A DNA stretch of 64,000 bases from Scedosporium boydii (Eukaryota > Ascomycota > Sordariomycetes > Microascales > Microascaceae): contig NJFT01000101.1 in assembly GCA_002221725.1 (NCBI GenBank), positions 62,001-126,000 on the forward strand, written 5' to 3'. Below, piece after piece: positions 33,135-43,556 of this stretch. The notes beneath the pieces are model-generated. The model had not been told where the DNA came from. It did not search any database and saw nothing but the letters and a program-made list of their open reading frames with translations. The position numbers and the translations under genes are program-made. The stretch's first letter is position 1, and each line of letters begins with the position of its first letter.

Positions 33135-34005
33135 GGCTCCTAATTCGCTGGGCGACGACTGCTTGTTGAGATGTTAGTGAGAAGCCGTATATTTCATTAA
33201 TTCAGTCCTATCCGAACGGGTTCAACTTTGGTATGCCGACCTTGACTCGTTGTAAGAGTTGAGGGTCAGTCTTGAGGCCGTGCTGTGTGAACTTAGAGTT
33301 TACCTTCGTCTTTACCCTCATCAATTCATCATGTGCCAAACAGCTCCGACCCGGAACCCCGCACACCCACGCGCCTCCCCCTTTCACGCTGGCCGGCAGA
33401 TCTCAGCACTCACTGCACTCCTGCTCGTCTAGCTGCGGCAGGCAACCAAGAGAGAATCGGATGTGAATGTAAAATGCTAATGCATAATGGCTTCTGCTGC
33501 CTAGGCTATCAGTAGTACCATACAGTCACGAACCACCTCCTTCACTCTCCCAACATTGAATTTAGTAAACAATACTGCACAGTTGAAACCACAAGCCTTG
33601 TCGAGGGCCAGAAAAGAACCCCCCTAACTCACAAATCGATACAATTGAAGAATACAAATCGAGACAAACGCCATGCAACCGCCTATCCTGTTTTCCTTCC
33701 CTTGGTTGCTTTCCTATACTCCTCGTGCAACCGATAATAAACGATAAACCAGGAAAATCAAATCAAGTCGGTAATTTTTTTTTTTCCGTTTGTTTTTCTC
33801 CCCTCTTTCTTCTTCGTAAACCAATGCAGCAACAATAAACTCCTTCGCAATGATGTATAAGACAATGTCATGACGGAATGGCGCAATCATAACGAGCCTC
33901 TATCCGGCGCAATCGTAGTTCAGAGACTCTCGGGTGGAGGGGGCACGCTTGGCGACATCCGAGTCTGGTGTCTTTGATATAATTTCCTCGAGAATAGCTC
34001 AATCC
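33135..34005. other. Intergenic region
   Basis: Esterase promoter (just right of 33134) and 3' flank of the next minus-strand gene. A T run at 33775-33785 is the only marked feature; nothing coding is seen. Confidence 0.35.
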
Positions 34006-36375
34006 TTATCGGGGTGTGGCGGTTGCAGCGGCAGCTTTCCGTCGTTGCTTCTCGGCCCATTCACGACTCAGCTGTCGTGAACGCTCCGCAGCTTGCTCTC
34101 GCGCCAACTTCGCCAACATCTCCCTCTCGGCCCGCTCCCGGTCCCGGTCATTGGCGAACCGGTTGTCCCGCGCGAGAATCTCCTTTCCACGAAGTTTTTG
34201 ATGCACCGCGTCTTCGGCAGAGATAGTGCTTCTCTTACCACTTCCGCTGACGCTGCCGGCGGAAACCGATGTCGCACGGCTCACCTGGGAAGGTGATGTG
34301 GCAGTGGTCCGTCCACGGGACTGCGGCGATCCCGTGAGAGATGAGGGAGCGGTGGCGAGTGAGAGCCGCTTCAGGCTGGCGCCTACAGCCGCAGAGTTCT
34401 CCTCCTGCGCCACCTTAGCCTGTCGGGCGCGGCTAGCAATAGTCTCACGAGGCGCCGTGCTTGGCTGTCCGAGGCTTGCCTTGATAGGACGCGCCTTGAA
34501 TTCGCGCCGCTTCCGCTCTTCTTCCTCTTGCGCTCGGAGCTTAGCCTCCCGCTGTTCCTTCTTGCGGCGGGAGATTGCCTCTCCAGGCAACTCGAACGTA
34601 GGTCGAGGAAGAACCCGCGTGGATCTAGAGCGTTGTGGTGTAGATGTTCGTGCAACCTGGGGCGACTTCCCAACTTCGGCCTGCATCGAGAGGCGGGCTT
34701 CTTTCTGTTCCTTCAATCGCCTAGCGACGGCTTCTCCGGGCAGCTCAAACGTTGGAATGGTGCGCGGCCTGTTCGACTTGACCAATGGCTTAGGAGGTGC
34801 AAGACTGGCAGGCCGAGGAATGGGTTTCCTTGCTGGTGAATTTGAAGGGGCGTCCGCTGTTGAGAGCTTTGGACTCTCATGATCCTCGGCACCCAGCGAC
34901 ATTGATCTCGACCGGCTCGATCCCGTTTTGGGGGAGCTGGTAGACTTGACTCGAACGGTTGCGGCATAAAGGCTGCTGCGAGGCCGCTTGACCGCTGGTG
35001 CTGGGGTCCGGGGCGCCAGTTGTGGAGGCTTCAGCGATGCACGATTTGGGCTTCGGCCAAGTGGGGGGATTTCAGGGGAGGGAACTCGTCCGAGGTGCGT
35101 CATAGCATTCACGGCCTCCAGCTCTTCCTCGAGGCGATCAAGTGCTTCCAACGAATCCTCAATGTTGCGAATCCTGGGTGCCACCGGGCTCGGGGTTACC
35201 GACTTGGAAAATCCATTTACGGATGCTGGCGAGTGCATCGTTTTTACGTTTGGGCTTGCGCTGTTTGATTGCAATGGCGAAGGGGGAGGCTGGACTTGCG
35301 CAACCTCAGTCACAGTGTCCTTTAGCTGATCGATCAAGAGCTTGGGCTCCTCTCGTATCAGCACTTCATGCTCTAACGGGGAAGCTATCATGGTAATGGT
35401 GTTAGTCATGTGAATTCCTTTGCGGAGGGCGGCCTTGGACACTGCATTTCGTCGCGCGGGGTTGCAGCCGTAGGCAATCTTCTTGCCGCCCGAGCGAGGA
35501 GGGTTCTCGTTCTCGTCGGCGTCAATATTGCGATCGGGCTGCACCGTCGGCGGATACGAGATGCTGTACTCGTACTGACCTGCCTGAAGTTTGGCGACTT
35601 GGTCCTCGATGCCAGGAAGACAAGCCGGCAGTTGCATCAATGGGTGATCTAGGAAACCAGACATGCATTAGTCTCATGGCAGATGGCATTGCAAAAAGCA
35701 AAAAAGAAGAGGAGAAAAAAGTAGATTGAATGCAGTTGTTGAACAGAGAAGATTGTGGTCTAAACCAATGTCTTACTAACCTTGGAAACCAGCAATGGTC
35801 TTGCTTGGATGCTTCTTCTCACCAAGCGGAACCTCCTCTACAATTGACTGAAGTGGCTCGGCAAAAGCAGTAGGAGAGTCAATTCCAGCTGCGTTTGGGT
35901 AGGGGCTAACCACAGCAATCTCGCACTGCTCCTCTCTGGGGGGATCGAAAGTTTCAAGGCCGATGGCTGGACGAGCTGGGAGTCTCCTGGCCGACAAAGG
36001 GGACCAGATGTCGTGGGGTTTATCGGTGTCGGCGCCGGGCGCGCAGCGGTCCTTGGGTATCCCAAAGCTCGCAATGCGAAGCTTTCCAAAGTTGACCGTC
36101 AGAGAAGTGGGAGACGACTCGGGGAGTGACGTTTGGTAGTCGGCAGGAATGTTGGTGCTCTTGTGGCTCTGGATAACGTTGACGCACGTCTCCTGCAGGG
36201 CGCGAATATGAGCTAGGCCAGCCGGGTTCCGATCCGGGGTCGAAGTCGCGGACGAGTCGGTATCGCTTTCGGTGAGACTGTCGAGCGCAATGCGATTGTC
36301 CTCAAGGATTGTGAAGGAACTCGGATGATCGGTGGTATCAGGACGAGATGTCAATGTCATAAGAGAGTTCATCAT
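34006..36375 (-). CDS. Coiled-coil protein with repeated TPX2-like motifs
   Basis: Two exons, 36375-35781 and 35648-34006, giving 745 aa. The intron is GTTAGT...CCTAG (F Q|D HPLMQL). Residues of about 1-200 are acidic and partly conserved-looking (SLTVNFGKLRIASFGIPKD). The middle is disordered and rich in Ser/Pro. Two near-identical motifs follow, PTFELPGEAVARRLKEQKEA and PTFELPGEAISRRKKEQREA. The second leads into EERKRREFKARPIK, which resembles the FKARP motif of TPX2-type spindle proteins. The C-terminus is a charged helix (REMLAKLAREQAAERSRQLS). I infer a microtubule or spindle-associated role; no enzymatic domain is visible. The start could be either Met of MM at 36375. Confidence 0.75.
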
Positions 36376-37797
36376 GATTTATGTTTGGGGGGGCGTGAGA
36401 ATAAATGGTCCGCAGCGATAAGTGTGGATGCAATGTATAATCTGGTTCCAGTCCAGGGAGAGTTGGGACGAGCCAATGATTCCTCCACTCCCCTTCTCGA
36501 TCCGGTCTAACGGCGGGTCAGTCCAGGACCCCAGGAGACTGAGCAAAACGGTCTCGGGCAGAATTTGATGATAGCGGAGTGACTTAAGCACCCCGGACGC
36601 GATCCACTGGTCAAAACAGGGGGTTAAAAGACAGGGAACCTCCTCTTTTGGTATAATTTCAAGGGTATTGCAGGGATGAGGGCACAAGACGCGGCGGGGC
36701 GAGCTCGAAATCAAGGGTGATGATTTACACGGACACTGGCACGTTTGATCACCTGGAGCTCCGTCCAGAGCAATGGAATCGAGAAGAATTCTCAAGGGTC
36801 AACCCGGCCTATCGGGTGACGGATATTGAGAGAGAGGGAGGGGTTCAGTGATCCTAGACGGAGATTTTCAGGGTTTCCCAAAATGGATGAAGAACGGAAT
36901 CCAGAGAAAAGAAACAGACGCGGATCTGAGAAAAGACTGATGTTGCGGGAATGATGATCAATTATGCTAGCCACAATGCGATGCTTTGAATTGGACAAGT
37001 TGCAATGGAGATACGAAGTAATGCGATGAGGAATAATCAAATTTTACTTCGAGGTCTGCTTTCAAAAAAGAGAAGAGGGGGAAAAAAGGACAAGATCCGG
37101 TCTTCTCGGGGAAACGTGGAGGAATGAAAGGATAGAAGGGGAGGGGATGAAAGTGGAAGGACGGAGCAAGCGTTCATAAGTCGACATGTCAAGTGCGGAG
37201 CCTATACGTGATACAAGTACATGTGTTATGGAAGGAGGGATGGAAGGAGGGGGAGCGACCGAAGAAGCCGCATAAAACAAAACAATACGCATACACGGAA
37301 GGACACGACATGACACGATCGTGGTTGGACATAGCAACCGACTTGCATTCGAGCAGTTTGCCGTGTACATCGGCAAGACTCGAATATCATCAACATCATC
37401 AAACGCTTTCCGTTGCTGCCAACGATTCAACGTCGGAATCCTACGCGGAAGGGCTCGCGCACAAGATGAGCACAAAAACTCGAACCGCAACATTGAACCT
37501 TCTGGAAAACATCACAGTCACATTTGCATCCCCGTAGTTCCTCCCTCATCTCGATGGTGTGTCACGGATTGAACAGGGTTGTTCCTGGTCAAATGACTAA
37601 TACACGCGTCGCGTCGCTCCTGCATCAAATGTCAATTACTAGGACCCACCTTGAGCGCAACAGGAAGAGCAACAATGAAAGTCCTTCAATTGTTCTTCTT
37701 CCCCCAAAACCCCTCCTGTCGCATCTCCTTAACCCATACTTACAATCAAGAATGGTTTAGGCCGTGGAAGCTCTCCCAGTATAACACTGCATGTTTC
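36376..37797. other. 1.4-kb intergenic region
   Basis: Upstream region of the TPX2-motif gene and 3' flank of the DUF3632-like gene. One TACGAAGTA word is near 37013. On the minus strand parts are CT-rich (37060-37160), as in a leader. No gene is recognised. Confidence 0.35.
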
Positions 37798-39043
37798 TCA
37801 AACGCCGAAAAAAGTCAACACTTGGCAAGGGAGTAGTTCTAGATCCGTAGGACCGGAAGAAAAAAAATAATTAGTCCCGGTCTTCCTCGCCTCGGGTTCA
37901 GGGTTGGGGACCTGAATCTGAAGCCTGGCTTTAACATTCAACACGCTGGAAGCTTGCTTGGTCTCCCTCTCCGCCTCCGCCTGTGGTTCCTCAATGTCGC
38001 CCAGACGGCGAGCGATGGCTCTTCCATCCTTCTCCATAATGTCTCGCATGTGAGCAGCAGCGTCCCTTGCCTGTATGCCAACGTTGCCTTTTGCGCCTTC
38101 CCCCAGCTCTTCGAGACGTTCCATCCAGAACCGCCATCTCTGCATCACCAAACCGGGCGGACCAGTATAGAGGGGCCCCGGGTTTGTCGCGCGAACTTCT
38201 GTTTCGTCGAGCTTGTTCGCTTGAAAGGCATCCTTGAAGATCTCTTTGCCCGAGAGCATGATCCACTGCTGGGCAACGACCAATCGAGAGTCTCTGACAC
38301 AGGTGTCGGCGATATCGTACTCCAGAGCAGCGCTGATCTCCATGACAGCTAAGACTGTCCATCGGACAACTCTATTATTCATGAGGCGAGCGGTGAACGC
38401 GTTGAGACTGGTCCATTCGGCCCATACGTCGGCGTTTTGGGCCTCGTCATCGAGGTCTTTGGCCACCTGCACCGGATCTAATCGAGACGAACAGAAAATT
38501 AGAAAAGAGAAAGAGAAAATGCACCGAGAGGCAATGAAGAGATTCCGACTTACCAACCCACGCTTCGCGGATACATGAATCCAAGAGGGGAAGGTCTCTC
38601 CAGAGGCGGTACTCCGTCTAGCCAACTGTCAGTTTCGACCGTGTGTTCAGGATAGAAAGAAGAAACCATACACCCCACAGCGAGACGGTCCCTCTTGCGC
38701 GGAGGCGTAAACTCTCGAGGACGGCCACCATTCTCTCGAGTGCAGGGTCATCGTAGGGCGCTGCACGAACCACGGTAAGCGAGAGCTCCCATAGCGCCCA
38801 GATGAAAAGTTCCAGAGCCTCAGGCGCCTCGAGCGATGGGCAAAGCCGGTCGATTTGGGCAGCGGCGGCTTCGGGCGTCCTTCTGTCCTCGTCGGTGGGG
38901 CCTGACGGGAGGAGCGCGGCTTCGAAAACGGGCAACATTCTCTTCTCCAAGTCCGCCAAGTTCTCGCCTGCTTTCAATAACGCCATTTTTTGGGCGAATA
39001 AGGTAGGGCCGGCGCCGGCCACAGGCTCGGCGGGATCAGGCAT
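37798..39043 (-). CDS. Uncharacterised fungal protein, DUF3632-like
   Basis: Three exons, 39043-38672, 38617-38554 and 38477-37798, giving 371 aa. Introns start GTATGG and GTAAGT and end GCTAG and TTAG. The second exon (64 bp) encodes TEYRLWRDLPLLDSCIREAW, the W-x-D/E-LP-L...REAW signature I associate with the fungal DUF3632 family. The protein is mainly helical, with many Trp/Leu and a charged C-terminal third. No signal peptide, membrane segment or catalytic motif is visible. The family name is from memory of the signature; the biological role is unknown. The gene model is well supported by the splice signals and by reading-frame closure. Confidence 0.75.
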
Positions 39044-40089
39044 CAGGTTGTTGACAGTGGAAGGAAAAGGGTGGGTTCCCGGTTATACTGATTCTTTCAA
39101 GATCGTAGTCTAAGAAAAGACATCGATCCATTTCATCCCAAGCGGAACTGTAACAAGGCGTGGGCCAGTTCTGTAGCTCTTAGCACTCGTTTGTCTTCTA
39201 GCGAGCGAACCTTTGTGTTAAGAGAGCTCAGGCTTCCTGTCAGTGCCCCAACACTCCATTGTTGTTGTCGAGGATCATCGAGGATCACATAATCACGTCC
39301 GTGATTCTCACGTTCTAGAGCTAAATGTAATTCAAGGTTGAACCGGGATTTACTCGACAGGAACCCAAGAGCAATAGTTTAAAAGTCGAGCATAGATCAT
39401 TTACGACTAAGAGGAGCAAAAAGGCACGAAGAGGTGGGAAAGGGAAGAAAAGCAGGCAGAAGTAAATTAGTTGGCTCAAGTCCGCTGCACAATTCGAACC
39501 CAGGGTCCTGGACTTGAGCTAGTTCAAGCGCTGATCCGCTGGTAAATGACGCCAATCGTCATTGCTCCCAGGTGTTTTTGAAAATCCTCGCCCTCTATTC
39601 TGGGCTCAAAGACGGTTCCTCAAGGCGTGAGGGACGATAAAGCTTCCTTTCCTTGCTCCATCCTCATCTCTCCCAAAAATCCCAAGAATGTCCGCCTTCT
39701 ATCTTGTTGGGCGAAGTAGGCTTAAGTTGCCTATCCCACTTATATGAAATATCCTTCGTAACTGATTATTTCATTTCTTCCATGCTCGCCAATCATTCGT
39801 AACCCGTGCACAACGACCCCACCGCCTCTCAAGATCGCTCCTCGCTATGATATCCTCCATACGCCCTGTTGACAGAACTGAGTACGATGTGGCAGCTGTG
39901 AGGCAGGGCTGGAATGTTCCGCGGATATCTCCTCTGTACTTCTCGGCGTATTGAACGAGGAGCGACAGGAAGTCCTAGCATGCGACGTGAAGTACCATCT
40001 CTCTGTTTGGCGGCGGCGGTGACTGGGAAGATTCGGCTTTCTTCACCTGTAACGACCAATATTATACTTGCGAACTCCGCCGAATAACC
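39044..40089. other. Intergenic region
   Basis: DUF3632-like promoter and 3' flank of dad2. A minus-strand stretch at 39480-39550 has a GGTTCGAA box and complementary arms (CTCAAGTCC / GGACTTGAG) but does not fold as a full tRNA. Otherwise nothing is seen. Confidence 0.35.
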
Positions 40090-40654
40090 TCAAGGCGTTT
40101 CCTGCTTCTGTTCCGCCTCTGCCTCTGCCGCTGCGTCCGCCTGGGCTTGTAACGCGGGGGCATGTTCGGTGGGAATTCGGACGAGGGTTTGCGGTAGCTG
40201 GGGCGCGTCGTCATCGCCGGACGGTTTCGCGAGTTTTGCTGTATATTCGCGTCAACACTGTCCCTCCGTTGTAAAAGTAAACAAACGCCCGCAAATAAAC
40301 CATAAACTTACTCGATGCCATGTTAATTGCACGCAGCACGTTATGCCAGTTACTCATAACAGTGGCAATAGCTGTAATCTGTTAGCCGTCTGATTATATC
40401 TCCTCGCACGAATAAAACACAAGGGCCGGGCTCTTCGAACCTTCAGTCCCATCCGAAAGCGTCGAAAGTTTTTGTTCAAGTGCCTCCATCTGTCCCGCGA
40501 CGGCCGCGCTGAGATCGCGCAATTGCTTCAGGTTCTCGAGCTCCGCCTTCTTCTCCTCGATGCGCGCCACGAGCGCAGGCGACGGTCCTGCGCCACTTCC
40601 TGAGATGGAGGAGCCTCGGAGGTGGGAAGAAAAGGATCGCGGTGGGATTGACAT
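40090..40654 (-). CDS. dad2: DASH/Dam1 complex subunit Dad2
   Basis: Three exons, 40654-40441, 40371-40312 and 40238-40090, giving 140 aa. Introns are GTTCGA...TACAG and GTAAGT...TACAG. The spliced protein carries the Dad2 core: a coiled coil (ARIEEKKAELENLKQLRDLS), LEQKLSTLSDGTE, then NWHNVLRAINMAS and LAKP...LPQTLVRIP, all diagnostic. The C-terminal tail is Ala/Glu-rich. Dad2 is one of ten subunits of the ring-forming DASH complex that couples kinetochores to spindle microtubules at mitosis. The gene is divergent from a small membrane-protein gene. An unspliced reading of exon 1 would give a false 86-aa product. Confidence 0.95.
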
Positions 40655-41521
40655 GGTCGCAGACAGGGATGTTGGAGTCGAGGTCGGTCTTTCACACCGA
40701 CATTGGTCTTACTCGTGTTGTCTCGTCGATTTGGTGGGGTTCTGTATTTCGGGCTCGTCAGGGAAAACTTGGTGAGTGCCAATACGCTGTCAACCTGAAA
40801 GTGACCCCCACAGTCACGTGTAGTCCAGCGCCTTACAGGGCCCACGTTGCAGGCGCAATTGACCTCATGCTCTGACCATCACGGCTCCGCCCCGCTCCCA
40901 CCCACTGTTGTCCTCATCCACACATTAACCGCTAGACTGAGCTCCTGGATCAAGAAAGTGACTAGAATTGGAGGAAAGATCGCTTGTCGTAGACCAGTTC
41001 AAGTATCAATACCTGATGCGGGTCCTTGATGACCAAAATCCACAATAAACAGCTCATCCTAGACATCTCTGTTGAGGATTCGTGTTGTGCTCCTGACTGA
41101 CTTGATACAGAAGGCAATATCTGGCTCACAGGATCACTACGTCATCCCTGATTCAGACATGCGTTTGATCAATAAATTTTTTTTCCTTCTTTTCTTCTTG
41201 TAAATAGTTGGCGGCCGCTGCTTAACGAAAATCTCACCGACAGTCATCGGTCGCGTGGGCACAGCCCCGGACGAAGGATTCCATTCCAGCACATAAAGCT
41301 GACCGCTGGTGGCACAGCGTTATTATACCCGGTTGGCATCGTCGGGCAGTAAGAGTTGTGGTTGCCCAGGATTTCTGAGAGAAGAGTCGAACGGCTGGTA
41401 GATTAAAATAGCAAATGACGATGAGATACAAAAGAGCGCGGGATAACGCGGTCTGGTCCGACATGGGCGCGCCGGTAGTCCATCTTCACCCTTCTACACT
41501 TTTCTCTAAGTTGTTCTCAGC
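40655..41521. promoter_or_regulatory. Divergent promoter region between dad2 and the four-helix membrane protein gene
   Basis: Both flanking genes start outward from this 0.87 kb. A CACGTG-like cacgtgtag is at about 40815. ORFs inside are short and lack domain features. Confidence 0.35.
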
Positions 41522-42132
41522 ATGGCCCGACTGAAAAATTGGGAGTGTTTCCTTCTCATAGTACGAATACTAGCAATTCTATATAGCCTAGTGATCGTGG
41601 GAGTATGGATCCACCTGGCTCGGACCGAACATAAGGCAACTTTCCCAGGCCTCATGTATGGCGTTCCACTTCTAGCGGTAGGCTACGCACTCCCTCTTCC
41701 CCATTGGCGACATATTGGCTCATATGGTACACCCTTAGGCACTACTAGCCATCATCTTCGATGGCTGGGAAACATACGGCCTCCTCGTCCCATCATGGGC
41801 TCGGCCTCCCGCACCAGCTCTCGTCGTCCACGAGTTGGTGAGCGGTGTACTTGTCATTCTGATATGCAGGGAGGGTGCTTTACTAGACGCCAAGTCCGAC
41901 CCGAAGAGAAGTCCATGGGCTGTCGGGGATAGTTTTCGTATGAAGGTCATTGTTCTGTGCCTGTGCTTCGCGTAAGCAATCCCCTGTGATCTATGACTTG
42001 TCACTTGGCATTATCTGACGGCTTCCCAGAGGGTTTCGGCTCTTCACACTTCTACTTACTCTTGTCGATCACAGTTGCGTGGCCCAGAAGAAGCGAAGGG
42101 CAAACCGAAAAGACCAGTTGGAAGCCGTCTAA
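41522..42132 (+). CDS. Small four-helix membrane protein, uncharacterised
   Basis: Three exons, 41522-41677, 41739-41971 and 42030-42132, giving 163 aa. Introns are GTAGGC...CTTAG (61 bp) and GTAAGC...CCCAG with the branch ATCTGAC. Splicing turns three out-of-frame pieces into a coherent polytopic protein with hydrophobic helices at about 9-31, 43-59, 77-95 and 120-142 and a basic C-terminus (KKRRANRKD). Charged or aromatic loops (FDGWETYG) sit between them. The layout is like fungal MARVEL-type or other tetraspan proteins, but no diagnostic motif is present and I do not name a family. The gene is short enough to be missed without splicing. Confidence 0.68.
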
Positions 42133-42437
42133 GCGCCGCCAGACGCGATTCGGTTTTAGATGGTGCGTGTATGCCGAAGTATACACCATTTTTTACAATC
42201 CCATTATCTAGTGAAAGGAGTTACGGAGCATGGATATGACCGGCCGGGTTGATTCAACTTTACGTAGACGTTGTCAATATATTAATAGTATCCATCTAGT
42301 CCAGTAGATCCCCCGCGCCTCCAGACTAACAAAGACGGCAAACAACGTCGGAAAGCCTGTACGCTATCCCTCCTTGCTTCTCATTGCAACTTATGGCGAT
42401 TCCTCATTAGTATTCCTACTGTTCCTCTTAATTCAAT
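42133..42437. other. Convergent 3' region
   Basis: The 3' ends of the four-helix protein gene (+) and the F-box-like gene (-) face each other here; nothing else is seen. Confidence 0.3.
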
Positions 42438-43556
42438 TCAGGGAAGCCTTCGAAACTCTTTCCAACTTCCCTCTACGCCCTCGAAAAACAGCCTCTCGAT
42501 GGACCCAGGAACATGAGGCACCTCAGGCGCACTCAAGTGGTCGACGTGCACCGGTCCCCATCTCAACCAGGCGTCATATTCATTATCGGTCTTCGGACAG
42601 CCCGTTCCAGTTTCCGTCCCCAAATCCCGCCAAGCCCAAAAAGACCATTTGTCCTCTCTGAGCTGAACAGCAACGTCAGTTCGACAGCGGGTGCAAGAAA
42701 ATCGTTGAACTCGGCCTTCTTCTCCCAACATGTCCGCGCGCATATAATTACTCCCTCTAATAAGAGTTGTCTGAAGATCCCTTGCCGCGGCAAGGGCCGC
42801 TCGCAGGAACTGATGCCAACACAGTCTTTCGAACGACTCCGGAGATGGTAGGGGGAGGGTAAATTCTGTGTTAGTAAAGGATGGACCGACGCAAAAGGTC
42901 CAATACGAAGCGAAGAGGAATCTTCCGGACACGATTTTCATCCGATGATGGCTTTTCCCCCAGTAGCGATGAGGGTTAGTGTCTCCGATGGATGGTGGTC
43001 TGCCGTACTCATCCGAATGGTAGGCCATCAGATCCCTCAAATATTGGCTGTGAACGTTTCCCAGACGGTGATATTTCAAGGCGAGGTGGACATGGCGCTG
43101 GGTTAGGATGAAGCCGGGGCGAACCACATGGCAGGCGATGTGTCGAACAGGACAGGATCGGTGTGCGTGCTTGACATGCTTTGGGGTGTCCCTCAGGTCG
43201 ATAGCGTGTAACTTACAACACCTCGTGCAAGCAAAGTAGTCCGGTAAGATGTATGCACATCCGGCCCAGAATTCCATTCTCTCACGGCGAGTCAACTTCT
43301 GGAGAGTGCTCGGCCAGTCTCTATGCAGGACCCAGTGAATCCGCCGACAGGCCTGGGACAGATAGAATTCCATGTGTAGGGGAAGATTGCTGGCGATGAT
43401 AAGAAGCAATTCCACGGGAAGTCCGGGTAGAGTAGAGTCTTGAATGGGTGTTTGAGTAGGACCCGTCTGAGGAGCAGGGTCCGGCGTGACCGTCTGGGAG
43501 TCTGGCAAAGGTTTTGGACGGAGTGCCAGAGTTAGCAGAGGGGTTTGAGTAGCCAT
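42438..43556 (-). CDS. F-box-like protein, related in layout to 3542-4723
   Basis: Single exon, 372 aa, from the ATG at 43556 (MATQTPLLTL). The frame is open 41 codons farther upstream but starts there with GTG, so the ATG was chosen. An F-box-like segment lies at about residues 42-80 (LPGLPVELLLIIASNLPLHM...). Two cysteine motifs follow, FACTRCCKLH and SCTRCRTDVAV, spaced as in the F-box protein at 3542-4723. The middle (RPGFILTQRHVHLALKYHRLG) is family-specific. It is expected to recruit a target to SCF ubiquitin ligase; the target is unknown. The F-box is weaker than in the other copy, so Skp1 binding is less certain. Confidence 0.72.
   Translation of the reverse strand: MATQTPLLTLALRPKPLPDSQTVTPDPAPQTGPTQTPIQDSTLPGLPVELLLIIASNLPLHMEFYLSQACRRIHWVLHRDWPSTLQKLTRRERMEFWAGCAYILPDYFACTRCCKLHAIDLRDTPKHVKHAHRSCPVRHIACHVVRPGFILTQRHVHLALKYHRLGNVHSQYLRDLMAYHSDEYGRPPSIGDTNPHRYWGKSHHRMKIVSGRFLFASYWTFCVGPSFTNTEFTLPLPSPESFERLCWHQFLRAALAAARDLQTTLIRGSNYMRADMLGEEGRVQRFSCTRCRTDVAVQLREDKWSFWAWRDLGTETGTGCPKTDNEYDAWLRWGPVHVDHLSAPEVPHVPGSIERLFFEGVEGSWKEFRRLP

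Noticed and set aside
39475..39555. tRNA-like segment with GGTTCGAA on the minus strand
   Set aside because: It has a B-box-like word and one complementary pair of arms, but no consistent acceptor, D or anticodon stems.
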